Shown piece by piece: positions 21,901 through 32,313 of a stretch of 64,000 nt of DNA. Position 1 is the stretch's first letter; each line of letters starts with the position of its first letter. This DNA is from Selaginella moellendorffii (taxonomy: Eukaryota > Streptophyta > Lycopodiopsida > Selaginellales > Selaginellaceae), in assembly GCF_000143415.4 (NCBI RefSeq), contig NW_003314274.1:1325775-1389774 (forward strand). Reading direction: 5' to 3'. The notes under the pieces were generated by a model. It saw only the letters and a program-made list of their open reading frames with translations, had not been told where the DNA came from and made no database searches. Both the position numbers and the translations under genes were made by a program.

Positions 21901-23205
21901 AACTTTGTTAACATTGGAGGAAGCAGGATGCCCTTATTAGAATGATCTCTATCTCGCCGAGAGAGAGTGAGTGATCCAAGAAGTAATCTAGAGTAAAACG
22001 GATATACGTAATTTACTCGAATATTCATTTTTAGGGCTACTCTAAGCACCAAGTACCCACGCCCGGACAGGATCCGCGGTGATGCCGCGTGCAGGATCGA
22101 GACGCCGGATGGGCGGCACGGGCATAGGCCTATTGCGATGACATCATCGAGGCTTTCTGTGTCGGAGTGGCTCGAACCATTCGTGCCGGAGAAGGATTAT
22201 AAGGCTGATTTTGGCGAGATGCTCAAAGAACAAACTTACGGTGCTCGATTCTTGTCCAGGAGAAAAAGCTCCAGAGCTATTGTGCGAAGCTCAACCTGGC
22301 GCTAAAAAACACGTCTTGAGTCGAGGATCAAAGCTTAGAGCATGACGAGGCCATTCCCGTCCCCGTCCCTAGATGCCAGGTTGTCTCTACATGGTCCACA
22401 GCGGGATTTCCATCTCCTTACTCCAGACGAGGTCTAACTTTTCGAGGCATTTCGTTCAATTGGATGGAAAGCGACAATTTGTATGAACATGAGATAGTCC
22501 AGTCCGGTGCACAGTTTCTTTCATCGTGCATTTCGGTTACCATTTGACACCCATCCGACTCTGGATCTCACGCAAATGAAGCTTGAGACGCGCAGACATA
22601 TCCCTGAAAGCTTTCTCAAGCGCCAGACATTATTGCCTGAACGCCTTTTGAGACAAATAACGCGAAAGCTCTTTCGAAATATGTCCATTGGCTCGGCGCA
22701 AAGTTTTCGATGAAACACGTCCGTTCGGACAAGCTTACCTATGTATCAATGGGATTTCTTGTTCCCTTGCCAAGAGTTTCCACTCTCATTTGTGGTACTT
22801 GCGTCCTTGTAAAGATCTCTACTTTCACTGTTGAGCTCTGCAAGAAGGACCACCTCGGGCTCCTCCTCAAAGTGTAGAAGGAATTCCGCTCTGTCGCCAG
22901 GTTGCAGTTGATCACCGCAGACTATCTTATTTCCTGTAAGCATTTTCCTCTTTCATCATCCTCTACCCTTTCGACAAGTCGAAGTGAAAGAGTGAAAGCT
23001 GGACACTGTTCTTCAATCGATCAGCATGCTTGAATCATATGGCAGTTCAGGAGAAGTTCCTCCGGCGTATTTGCTCAGGCCTCCTTTTATTTCCTGCGGA
23101 ACATCACAACACTCCAGCTCTTCCTGCAAGAAAAGGCTTGCAAAATTCACGAAAAAATAGAAGCTGATCACTCACCTATTGCACTGCCGCGCCCAACCAC
23201 CGAGC

Positions 23206-23210
<5 letters not shown>

Positions 23211-23236
<26 letters not shown>
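23211..23236 (+). repeat. (GT)n microsatellite
   Basis: About 13 GT units lie in the flank upstream of germin copy A. Copy B has only a short GTGTGTGTGTG run at the matching place. Confidence 0.95.
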
Positions 23237-23502
23237 ATGAGGGAGAGAGATGGAATGGAATGCCGCCTTACCAGCCTTTCAAATGAGAAATTTCCCTCCA
23301 TTATAATTCTTCGGAAGATGGATTGAATGTAGCATCACCTTCATTCTACTGATAACGGCTTCACCACTCCTGAAATATAATGATTTTCAGTTATGATCAA
23401 GTCAACCATGATATTGATCAAGTCATCTTGAACCAGTGAAATTAACGTGTTCTCCTGTGTCCCAGTAAAATGACCAAGTCAGATCTGGAGTGCTCGCAAC
23501 TT

Positions 23503-23510
23503 TATATAAA
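23503..23510 (+). promoter_or_regulatory. TATA box of germin copy A
   Basis: TATATAAA lies about 95 bp upstream of the germin ATG. The same element and its flanks recur in copy B at 26442-26449. Confidence 0.75.
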
Positions 23511-23602
23511 CTCTAGGGACCTCCTCATACTCCTCACTCCATTCCTCAGCAATCACAACAAAATATCAAAAGCTTCGATCAATCTCTGTCTGAACATACA
23601 AG

Positions 23603-24256
23603 ATGTCTTACAAGTTAGCCATTTGTCTAGTTGCCATTTGCGCCATTGCTTTCGTCCATGGATCAGATGAAGATGCCCTCCAGGACTTCTGTGTCCGTGA
23701 CACAAACAGCAACACCAACGTCAATGGATTCATTTGCAAGCCTGCAGCTGCAACTCTAGCCAGTGATTTCAAGTTCCAGGGACTCCGGAACCCCGGGAAC
23801 ACCAACAACAAGCTGGGTTCAATGGTCACCAATGCAAATGTTGGTGAATTCCCGGGAATCAACACTCTTGGAGTCTCTTTCGCGAGGATCGATTATGCCC
23901 CTTACGGTGTCAATCCCCCTCACGTCCACCCCCGAGGAACCGAGCTCCTGTTCGTCCAGCAAGGAACACTCTATGTTGGATTCGTGAGCACCACCAACAA
24001 CACACTCTTCGCTCAAACTTTGCATCCAGGGGATCTCTTTGTGTTTCCGCGTGGCCTAGTTCACTTCCAGCTCAATCTTGGAAAGACACCTGCTGTTGCT
24101 CTTGCGGGATTCAATTCCCAGAATCCTGGAGTCACTCAGGTCGCGAAAGCAGTGTTTGCATCTAATCCTCCCATTTACGATGCCGTCATCGAGAGGGCAT
24201 TCCAGATCAATCCCAACCTGATCCAGCAGCTCAGGGACCTCATCAAGCAAACATAA
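23603..24256 (+). CDS. Germin-like protein, copy A
   Basis: An intronless 217-aa cupin. Residues 1-20 form a signal peptide (LAICLVAICAIAFVHG). Two Cys of the N-terminal disulphide follow (DFCVRD and GFICKP). Germin box 1 reads PPHVHPRGTELLFV and supplies the metal-binding His, His and Glu. Box 2 reads GDLFVFPRGLVHFQLN with the fourth His. Germin-like proteins are secreted, Mn-binding, hexameric cell-wall proteins, often superoxide dismutases or oxalate oxidases; which activity applies here is not evident. It differs from copy B by a single residue (Asn versus Lys near position 206). Confidence 0.95.
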   Translation: MSYKLAICLVAICAIAFVHGSDEDALQDFCVRDTNSNTNVNGFICKPAAATLASDFKFQGLRNPGNTNNKLGSMVTNANVGEFPGINTLGVSFARIDYAPYGVNPPHVHPRGTELLFVQQGTLYVGFVSTTNNTLFAQTLHPGDLFVFPRGLVHFQLNLGKTPAVALAGFNSQNPGVTQVAKAVFASNPPIYDAVIERAFQINPNLIQQLRDLIKQT

Positions 24257-24357
24257 GCAATTTGTTCTCGCAAAATTCTGCAATAATAATCTAAATTATT
24301 TTTAAAATGTGGCCGCACCATAAATCACTAGCAAAAGAGCAACAAATATGAAATATC

Positions 24358-24850
24358 GCCAGGAAGCTAGCAGCGCAAGGATTGTCTGTGACAATCATCA
24401 ACATCGACAGCATCCATGAGAATCTAACACGGACATGGAAGCACATCGAGCACCAGGACATTCGCCTCGAAAAACTCAAGGCTCCCAATGCAGACAACTT
24501 GAATGATGCCGCTGCTTTCATGGATCCCGTCTATGATCTGGAAGAAGTACTCACAGCCCTCCTCGAGATCACAAGGCCTGTGTCATCTCCTATTTCTATC
24601 GCCTCTCGGCTCCGCTCGCCGCTGCTAGAGCAGGGATTCCTTCCGTTGCTTCTGGGCTGGAGCAGCGGCTTGGGCTTCCATTCACTATAGTCATTCTTCG
24701 CTGGCGGCTGCTGGATTGTCTCCAGTACATCTTAGATCTCTTCTGGAACTCACTCCTTTCCTTGGACACTAGCAAACTTGTCTCCAATCTTCCTGGCTTG
24801 AAACCATTTAGAGCCGAGTATTTGAAAGCAGCAGAGAGACTCATACACAA
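24358..24850 (+). pseudogene. UGT pseudogene, truncated at both ends
   Basis: The stretch matches the intact UGT at 27478-27990 from RKLAAQGLSVTIINIDS onward. It lacks the first 24 codons and everything after about residue 190, so the donor-sugar PSPG box is absent. Small deletions shift the frame, for example after LEITRP. It sits directly behind germin copy A, as the intact UGT sits behind copy B. Confidence 0.88.
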
Positions 24851-25003
24851 CGAAAAAGAACTGTATATAACTTTTTATGAATGAGTGGTACTTGCATATT
24901 CTGTTCTTGATGCCACTACTATCCAACACTTTTACTTACTCATGATTAAGTGCCTAATTCATACATAATATAATCTTGAATCATGCATAGCAAGGATGCT
25001 TCC

Positions 25004-25190
25004 GAGGCATGCTTCCGAAGAACCGGGTGAGCGATCTCTTCAAGCTAAACCTGGCGCTGAACAACACGTCTTGAGCCGTAGCATGAAATGGAGAATGACC
25101 AGGACGAAGACGAGGCCAAGTCCCTAGAGTTCCAGTCCCCGTCCCCAGATGCCAGGTTGATGTTCAGCAGCAACCTGGACAAAAAAAATG
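25004..25190. repeat. Mosaic of copied RPL13 and KATNIP fragments
   Basis: Bases 25004-25045 copy the RPL13 exon 3/intron 3 junction (29682-29723: the coding end for MLPKNR and GTGAGCGATCTCT). They are followed by KATNIP-derived pieces: about 25045-25075 matches plus-strand 19011-19050; about 25088-25160 matches the reverse strand of 19085-19170; about 25165-25185 matches plus-strand 19262-19285. The pieces are 30-75 bp, imperfect, and in mixed orientation. Confidence 0.7.
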
Positions 25191-25692
25191 AAATACACGA
25201 TGAAAGAAACTGCGTACCAACTAACTCATGGACTGCAGAATGTGCGGACTATGTGCCTTCATAGTCCATGTTCATACAAATGGTCGAAATTGAACGAATG
25301 AGTCGAGAAATTATACCTCGTCCGGAGTAAGGAGATGGAAATCCCGCTGTGGAGCATGTAAACAAAATCCTCTTATCGACAGCCGGAGTCTTGTCTCGTG
25401 TCAGTTCCCTCCATCAGACGGTTCCATTTGACAGCCAGCACTTCTTCTTTGCCAAGACTTCCAACAGTCCGACTCTGGATCTCACGCAAATCAAGCTTGA
25501 GACGTGCAGACATATCCCTGAAAGCTTTCTGAACATTTGACAAGCGCCCTAGACAATATTGTCTGAACGCCTTTCGAGACAAATAACGCGAAAGCGCTTT
25601 CGGAATATGTCCCAGCGAAAGCCCATGAAAGCAACTAGCACATTCGTCAGCCATGAAACACGCCCATTCAGACAAGCTTACCTTCACAGCGT

Positions 25693-25773
25693 ATATATCC
25701 ATGCGATTTCTGGTTCCCTTGCCAAGTGAGCTCGCATCACTAGGCAAGGGAACCAGAGATCGCATGGATATAT
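25693..25773. repeat. Perfect-loop hairpin (31-bp inverted repeat)
   Basis: The arms 25693-25723 and 25743-25773 are reverse complements with one mismatch, separated by a 19-nt spacer. Each arm begins or ends with ATATATCC. The hairpin is absent from the matching place in copy A near 22740, where only one arm is found. Confidence 0.85.
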
Positions 25774-26441
25774 AGGGAACCATTGCCTTAGTCCTCTCGT
25801 TGCAAGTCTATGGTACTTGCGTCTTTAGTTTTACTGTTGAGCTCTGCAGGATCGGGCTCCTCCTCAAAGTGTAGAAGGAATTCCGCTCTTTCACCGGATT
25901 GCAGTTGATCCCAGCCTCGAGCGGAAACTATCGGATTTCCTGTAAGCATTTTCGTCTTTCATCGTCCTCTAGCCTTTTCGACAAGTCGAAGTGAAAGGAA
26001 CGCTGGACACTATTCTTCAATCGATCAGCGTGCTTGAATCAAAACAGAGCAACATCCAAACCAAGATGGCAATTGAGCAGAAGTTAATTTGCTTCCTACA
26101 GACAGCGCTATTTCCTGCGGACCTGCAAGAAAACGATTACAAAATCCACCGAAAAAATAGAAGCTCAATCACTCACCTCTGCTTGCTGTGTGTGTGTGTG
26201 GCCCTTACCTCTCCTCGCAGACCTAAACCCTAGCCTTTCAAATGAAAATTTTCCCTCCATTTTGAATTATCACCTCCATTCTTTTGATAACGGCTTGACC
26301 ACTCCTGAAATAATGATTTGACACTATGGCTTGATCAAGTCAGCTATGGTTTTGATTAAGTCACCTTGAACCAGTGAAATAAACGTGTTCTTCTATATCT
26401 CAGTAAAATGACCAAGTCAGATCTGGAGTGCTCACAAATCC

Positions 26442-26449
26442 TATATAAA
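26442..26449 (+). promoter_or_regulatory. TATA box of germin copy B
   Basis: TATATAAA lies about 100 bp before the ATG and is conserved with copy A. The flanking 60 bp, containing GACCAAGTCAGATCTGGAGT, is also conserved. Confidence 0.75.
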
Positions 26450-26542
26450 CTCTAGGAACCTCCTCACTCCATTCCTCAGCAATCAACGAGCATCACAACA
26501 AAATATCAAAAGCTTCGATCAATCTCTGTGTGAACATACAAG

Positions 26543-27196
26543 ATGTCCTACAAGTTAGCCATTTGTCTAGTTGCCATTTGCGCCATTGCTTTCGTCCATG
26601 GATCAGATGAAGATGCCCTCCAGGACTTCTGTGTCCGTGACACAAACAGCAACACCAACGTCAATGGATTCATTTGCAAGCCTGCAGCTGCAACTCTAGC
26701 CAGTGATTTCAAGTTCCAGGGACTCCGGAACCCCGGGAACACCAACAACAAGCTGGGTTCAATGGTCACCAATGCAAATGTTGGTGAATTCCCGGGAATC
26801 AACACTCTTGGAGTCTCTTTCGCGAGGATCGATTATGCCCCTTACGGTGTCAATCCCCCTCACGTCCACCCCCGAGGAACCGAGCTCCTGTTCGTCCAGC
26901 AAGGAACACTCTATGTTGGATTCGTGAGCACCACCAACAACACACTCTTCGCTCAAACTCTGCATCCAGGGGATCTCTTTGTGTTTCCGCGTGGCCTAGT
27001 TCACTTCCAGCTCAATCTTGGAAAGACGCCTGCTGTTGCTCTTGCGGGATTCAATTCCCAGAATCCTGGAGTCACTCAGGTCGCGAAAGCAGTGTTTGCA
27101 TCTAATCCTCCCATTTACGATGCCGTTATCGAGAGGGCATTCCAGATCAATCCCAAACTGATCCAGCAGCTCAGGGACCTCATCAAGCAAACATAA
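26543..27196 (+). CDS. Germin-like protein, copy B
   Basis: A 217-aa intronless secreted cupin with the same signal peptide and germin boxes (HVHPRGTELLFV and VFPRGLVHFQLN) as copy A. The coding region differs by a handful of mostly silent bases, implying a recent duplication or gene conversion. The 3' flank stays identical to copy A for about 40 bp after the stop and then diverges. Confidence 0.95.
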   Translation: MSYKLAICLVAICAIAFVHGSDEDALQDFCVRDTNSNTNVNGFICKPAAATLASDFKFQGLRNPGNTNNKLGSMVTNANVGEFPGINTLGVSFARIDYAPYGVNPPHVHPRGTELLFVQQGTLYVGFVSTTNNTLFAQTLHPGDLFVFPRGLVHFQLNLGKTPAVALAGFNSQNPGVTQVAKAVFASNPPIYDAVIERAFQINPKLIQQLRDLIKQT

Positions 27197-27405
27197 GCAA
27201 TTTGTTCTCGCAAAATTCTGCAATAATAATCTAAATTAATTTTACCGGTCTATTTAAACATCAATGTGCTTTAGGAGGCTAGCCAATAATTTCTGAAGTA
27301 CATGCAAGAAAAGGCTGCCACACATCTGACAAGCTTCCATCTCACATAAGTGGAGGGTTCTGCTAGGAAATGTAGAATAAGGGATATCTAGAAGAGGAGA
27401 ACGCA

Positions 27406-28824
27406 ATGGGTTCTCCCAAGCATGTCATTCTTGTTCCATTCCCCGCGCAAGGCCATATCTTACCGCTTGTCTATCTCGCCAGGAAGCTAGCAGCGCAAGG
27501 ATTGTCTGTGACAATCATCAACATCGACAGCATCCATGAGAATCTAACACGGACATGGAAGCACATCGAGCACCAGGACATTCGCCTCGAATCCATTCCA
27601 ATGAGACTCAAGGCTCCCAAAGGCTTCGGCGCCGACAACTTGAACGATGCCACTGCCTTCATGGATGCCATCTGCGATCTGGAAGAAGCACTCGCAGCCC
27701 TCCTCGAGATCACAAAGCTAAGTCACCATGTTTCCTGTGTCATCTCCGATTTCTATCACCTCTCAGCGCCTCTCGCCGCTGCTAGAGCTGGGATTCCTTC
27801 CGTTTGCTTCTGGTCTGGAGCAGCGGCTTGGGCTTCCATTCACTATAGTCATTCTTCGCTGGCGGCTGCTGGATTGTCTCCACTAGAAGGTAAGACTCTT
27901 AGATCACTTCTGGAACTCACTCCTTTCCTTGCAGATTCAGACACTAGCAAGCTTGTCTCCAATCTTCCTGGCTTGAAACCATTTAGAGCCGAGTATCTTC
28001 CATCCTACTACCGCAAAGAGTTCTACGAAAAGAATGGAGGAGAAAAGTATCTCTCGCTTTCTCTGCGGCGAGTGGAAATCGACTCGTGCATCCTCGCAAA
28101 CTCGATCTACGAGCTGGAGCCGCAAGTCTTCGATGCAATGCAGCAATTTGTCACCGGGAAGTTTGTGTCCGTGGGTCCGTTGTTCCCGCTCAAGGGTGGG
28201 GGCGCCAGTGAGATGGAGGCGAGCTTGAGGCCGGAAAGCCGGGGATCACTCGAATGGCTCGACAATCAAGCACCCAATTCCGTGCTCTACGTCTCCTTCG
28301 GCAGCGTCGCGTCACTCACTCGAGCAGAGATGGAGGAACTCACGCAGGGGCTCGAGGCCAGCCAGAAGCAGTTTCTAATGGTGGCCTCGCGGGATCTAGC
28401 TCCAGAAGTGGACGAGAGCTTTTTTCGCGAGTTCGGGGAGAGATTATCGCGGTCGGGAGCCGGGATGCTTGTCAGCTGGGTTCCCCAGTTAGCGGTGCTG
28501 CAGCACGGGTCCGTGGGTGGATTCTTGACCCACTGCGGCTGGAACTCGACGCTGGAGAGCATGAGCCATGGAGTCCCGATGCTGGGATGGCCCTGCCACT
28601 CGGATCAAAACACAAACTGTAAGTTCATCCTGGAGGATCAAGGAATTGGAATGGAGCTACGTGATAAAACCAGGACCGGCATCTCGATGGCGATTCGCAG
28701 CTTGATGGCGAGCGAAGAGATGAGGAGTAGAGCGTCACACATCGAGAGAGCCGCCAGAGAGGCCGCAAGCGAGAATGGATCATCCTACAAGAAACTCCAT
28801 GCTTTCGTTCATTCTATCAAGTAA
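27406..28824 (+). CDS. UDP-glycosyltransferase (family 1, plant UGT)
   Basis: An intronless 472-aa protein. The N-terminal acceptor domain starts HVILVPFPAQGHILPL with the catalytic His after GH. The C-terminal donor domain has VLYVSFGSVASLT and the PSPG box, starting WVPQLAVLQHGSVGGFLTHC and continuing with GWNSTLES, GVPMLGWP and HSDQ. The final Gln and the Trp at its start fit UDP-glucose use. Such enzymes glycosylate phenolics, terpenoids or hormones in the cytosol; the acceptor is unknown. It follows germin copy B on the same strand. Confidence 0.93.
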   Translation: MGSPKHVILVPFPAQGHILPLVYLARKLAAQGLSVTIINIDSIHENLTRTWKHIEHQDIRLESIPMRLKAPKGFGADNLNDATAFMDAICDLEEALAALLEITKLSHHVSCVISDFYHLSAPLAAARAGIPSVCFWSGAAAWASIHYSHSSLAAAGLSPLEGKTLRSLLELTPFLADSDTSKLVSNLPGLKPFRAEYLPSYYRKEFYEKNGGEKYLSLSLRRVEIDSCILANSIYELEPQVFDAMQQFVTGKFVSVGPLFPLKGGGASEMEASLRPESRGSLEWLDNQAPNSVLYVSFGSVASLTRAEMEELTQGLEASQKQFLMVASRDLAPEVDESFFREFGERLSRSGAGMLVSWVPQLAVLQHGSVGGFLTHCGWNSTLESMSHGVPMLGWPCHSDQNTNCKFILEDQGIGMELRDKTRTGISMAIRSLMASEEMRSRASHIERAAREAASENGSSYKKLHAFVHSIK

Positions 28825-28948
28825 AAGCGCCTGGTCAATGCATAGTCAACATAGAACAAATTATGTGTCAAACAAAATAAAAGACCAGATGATAGGGCTG
28901 ATGTGGACAAAATCTACCAGAACCTAGGGCTGACGTGGCTCCTATCTC

Positions 28949-29903
28949 ATGGCCATGGCGATGGCGAGCGCCTCAGCTGCGCGAACAACGTTTCTGGACG
29001 GCGGGGGGAGCTCTTCCTTCACGCAAAAGCTTGCATTCCATGAGAATGGCCTGGGATTGAGCGCTCCACGGCGGGGAGAAGGAGGTATGAATCGCATCGT
29101 GCATTGTCGATTGAGAAGCTTGAGGCCAAAGACGCAATGGCCAATCATCCCCGAGCAGCACAAATGGATGTACGAGGACAAGCCCGAGCTCCAAAAGGTG
29201 TGCTCCTTCTCTCTCTCGAGCATATCTTCTCTTTTGTTGAATCTATGGTTTTTTCTTGGATTGGTCAGGCAATCTGGCACAAATCCTACTATCCCAAGGA
29301 GGCCGATCATCCCAACGTGAGCAAGAAGTGGTACATTGTGGACGCGACCAACATGAGACTTGGCCGCCTTGCTTCCACCATCGCGTACTATCTCCGCGGC
29401 AAGGATTCGCCAATGTTTACTCCCAGCCTGGACATGGGATCCTACATGATTGTGGTAAGAGCTTGTTCTTCCTGGTTCTTCCGTGATCACTTCCAGAGAA
29501 ACCAAGCTATCTTCCATGGCTCGCTCCACAGGTGAATTCGGAGAAAGTCGGGGTGACGGGACGAAAGAGGACGGACAAGCTCTACCGGAGACACTCGGGA
29601 AGGCCGGGAGGTCTCAAGGAGGAAACCTTCGACCATCTCCAGAAGCGAATACCCGAGAGGATCGTCGAGCACGCGGTGCGAGGCATGCTTCCGAAGAACC
29701 GGGTGAGCGATCTCTGCAAGCTTTTCGCTCTCGTTTCTTCGCTCTCCTTGGTTTACGTCCATTGTTTCTTGTAGCTGGGACGGGCGATGTTCAGGAAGCT
29801 CAAGGTGTTTAAAGGCGGAGACCATCCCCACGGAGCGCAAAAGCCAGAGCCACTGCCGATCAAGGATAAGAGAATCATGCTGGACATGGAGCCTCAGTTC
29901 TAG
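28949..29903 (+). CDS. RPL13: Chloroplast 50S ribosomal protein L13 (bL13c)
   Basis: Exons 28949-29197, 29269-29454, 29532-29702 and 29775-29903 encode 244 aa, all introns phase 0. The first about 50 residues are Ser/Ala-rich, like a chloroplast transit peptide. The core has [17 protein letters not shown], the L13 signature region [20 protein letters not shown], and [18 protein letters not shown]. The protein binds 23S rRNA early in large-subunit assembly. A fragment of its third exon-intron junction is copied at 25004-25045. Confidence 0.93.
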
Positions 29904-30677
29904 GCTCGTAACCTCTCCTCCCTTGTAAGTGCTTCCTCGAGTTTTTACTTTTGGTAGAAAGCTTGCGGATGTTTTCATTGCCTGGCTTCCAGATCTCCAG
30001 GAACACACCAACACAAAGTCCTACTGCTTGGCAAAGCCATGGCTCTCAGCCGCCTCACCGGAGTTTTCTTCACTGGATCAACTTTTGGTTTGTGTGTATT
30101 CTCAGTAACCATTTTCCTGGGCTTCTAGAAAGCTGGCGAATTTAAAGCCTTGCATCGCCGATCGGCATTAAATTGTCTAGAAGAATTTTCGATTCTTTCT
30201 CTGGCAATATTTTCCCTGGCACCAAGGAGGAGAGAGATTTGCGGCTGTGTCCACAGGACGTAGGTATTGCTTCTCATAAATTATTCTTTTCAAGTTTGTT
30301 CCCAGATGGAAATGGTGCTATATAATGCTTGAAACGCTCCAAGAGCTCGCGCTTCGCGTACAAAAACTTTAGAAGCAAGGTGATGTACCCTGGAGCCATA
30401 GCTTCTGTTTTTTGCTTCATCAACGCTCGTTTCTCTCCCGGCCATTTATTTCCCAGATCCATGAGATGGCTGAAGAAAAGAAATCGAAAAGTATTCATAT
30501 GAACTTCGGTATTAATCCTTGCGTTGCATCGAGGCACCATTGAGCTCATTCAATTAAAGAGACTGTGACTTTGATTGATCACGTCGATGGAGCGTGTCCT
30601 CACGCTGCGAGGCTGTTATAAGTATTCATCGAAGAATAGTAAGGAGGTACTGTCTGGCTTTGAGTGATCGCTTCGCT
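29904..30677. other. Intergenic, no gene recognised
   Basis: This contains the RPL13 3' flank and the SDN 5' flank. A minus-strand 91-codon frame (30274-30549) has Lys/Leu-rich sequence without a known domain or splice context. Confidence 0.4.
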
Positions 30678-32075
30678 ATGGAAGTTTGGCCTTCTTCTCC
30701 AGAGCAGGTTGGTTTCCGCTGCATCCGCATTCGTTTCACTTCGGTTTCTGCAGCTTCTCGTTGAGCGGACTCGAGAGCATCCGCGCTTTCTGGAGCGTTA
30801 CAAATCTTTCCAGTCCTACGCCACCAAACGCCGAGAAGCCGAGGTTGATCTTTCTATTTATCTACATCAAGTTTAAGGGATCCGATCTGATCGTCTCTCG
30901 CAGGGATGGTACTACGCTACTTGCACGCCAGGAAGCGAGGTGAAGCTCCTAGCACTGGACTGCGAAATGGTTGAATGCATCGGCAACGAAGAGCAGATCG
31001 TCCAGTTATGCGTCGCGGACCGAGACTGTAAGGTTACAGTCGCGGTTTCTCGACGATACTTCTCACATTTCATGTTCGTCCGCAGAAGCTGGTGGACATT
31101 CTTGTGAAACCCAGCCGACCAATCGTCGATTATCGCACTCCTGTTCATGGAATCACAGCGCAAGACCTCAACAGAGCAGCCTACTGTACTCAGAAAGATG
31201 CCCAGGTACTAAATTCTAGATCTTTCTTTTGAGCCAAAGTTTTGTGATGGTTTCCTTCAGGATAAGCTGGTAGAACTACTCACTCCTGGGACCATCTTGG
31301 TTGGCCATACGTTGTCCCATGATCTAGAAAGTAAGCGGTACTTTAATGTTTTTTTCTGAGCGGTAATACTTGGGTTTGAAGTATTGAAGATCAGCTATCC
31401 GCGGGTCATTGATGTTGGGCTGCTTTTCAAAACAAATCGCGAGGCTACTGTTGGGCTCAATGATCTCTGCAAGGTAAGATCTTTCAGGCCCAAATCCTCG
31501 AGACGAAGTTTCCGTGTGAACTACTCAGATTATCTTGGGATTTGATATGCGAGGCGAAGATGGAAGGCACGATTGCTTCCAGGATACCGTTGCTGCAATG
31601 AAGCTTGCGCTTCACGAACTTGTGCGTCCAACTCTTGGGGCTCTTGACCTGGCGGTAAGACTTAAGACTTGAGAGGCGGTCGAGCTGATCACTCTACTAA
31701 CATTTTCGTGAAGCAGGCGATTAATGAGAACAAACTTCTCATTCACGGAATTCCTGCGTCCATCACTGCTGATAACTTGAGTAACCTGTTTGCTATAAAG
31801 TGCACAGTAAAGGTAGTAGCTTGAATATGTTTCTTGTGAACAGCATGTACGACGTGGAAATGGAGGCTTTGGTTCCACAGTCGCAGAGTTTATTTCGAAA
31901 TCCGATGCGCAGGACGCTTTCAACCGTCTTCCTGGTCACTGCGCGAAGGTACATCCATGGCCAACTTTTCTCTAAATTATTTTGCGAAACACAGAATGCC
32001 AGGTTTGGACAAGACCAGAAATGTGTGTTCGTTAAAGGCCTCACCAACGTTCTCATTCGCAAAATGGACCAGTAG
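30678..32075 (+). CDS. SDN: SDN-like 3'-5' exoribonuclease (DEDDh) with C-terminal RRM
   Basis: Ten exons: 30678-30707, 30754-30843, 30904-31032, 31086-31205, 31261-31330, 31382-31473, 31529-31654, 31717-31812, 31844-31948, 31995-32075. They give 312 aa with every phase fitting. The exonuclease domain shows ExoI LALDCEMVE, the VHGIT..D loop, ExoII LVGHTLSHDL, and ExoIII HDCFQDTVAA with the catalytic His and Asp. The C-terminus (LLIHGIPASITADNLSNLF ... GGFGSTVAEF) is an RRM, as in plant small RNA degrading nucleases, which trim methylated miRNAs. It is shorter than Arabidopsis SDN1. Intron 8 is only 31 nt (31813-31843). Parts of this gene are copied at 33171-33353 and 37375-37797. Confidence 0.85.
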
Positions 32076-32313
32076 TTTTGGTTTTCTGAGGAGAACGTAT
32101 CTTTGAGAGCATGAAGAACACAAGAAAATCTCGAAGACACTCGTTTTGCAAAGCTAGACTATATACATGCAAGTCAAACCTGATAAAATGTTCTATCTCA
32201 TTACCAGTTTCTTGGAATGAAAGAACAATCTTTGGCGAGAGATTAAATAAAAGAGAGTAGAAAAATAAAAGAAAGAAAATCTTCTCGGTTCCTTTCGAGC
32301 TCTCCCTTCTTCC

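Larger units (their letters stand above)
22295..24890. repeat. Tandem segmental duplication, copy A (germin + UGT remnant)
   Basis: This block is repeated at 25004-27960. Shared parts include a segment around 22550-22690 (matches 25480-25620), the flank at 22860-23060 (matches 25850-26050), the germin promoter and gene (offset 2,940 bp) and the UGT segment (offset 3,120 bp). A stretch of about 100 bp (22390-22490) is present in copy B in the opposite orientation (25255-25360). The start contains a scrap resembling KATNIP exon sequence (22300-22335). Confidence 0.75.
25004..27960. repeat. Tandem segmental duplication, copy B (germin + UGT)
   Basis: This is the second copy of the block at 22295-24890. 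It keeps the full 5' part of the UGT gene and 180 bp more between germin and UGT than copy A, so copy A lost that part or the copies arose by unequal events. Germin coding identity is nearly complete while the flanks have diverged more. Confidence 0.75.
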
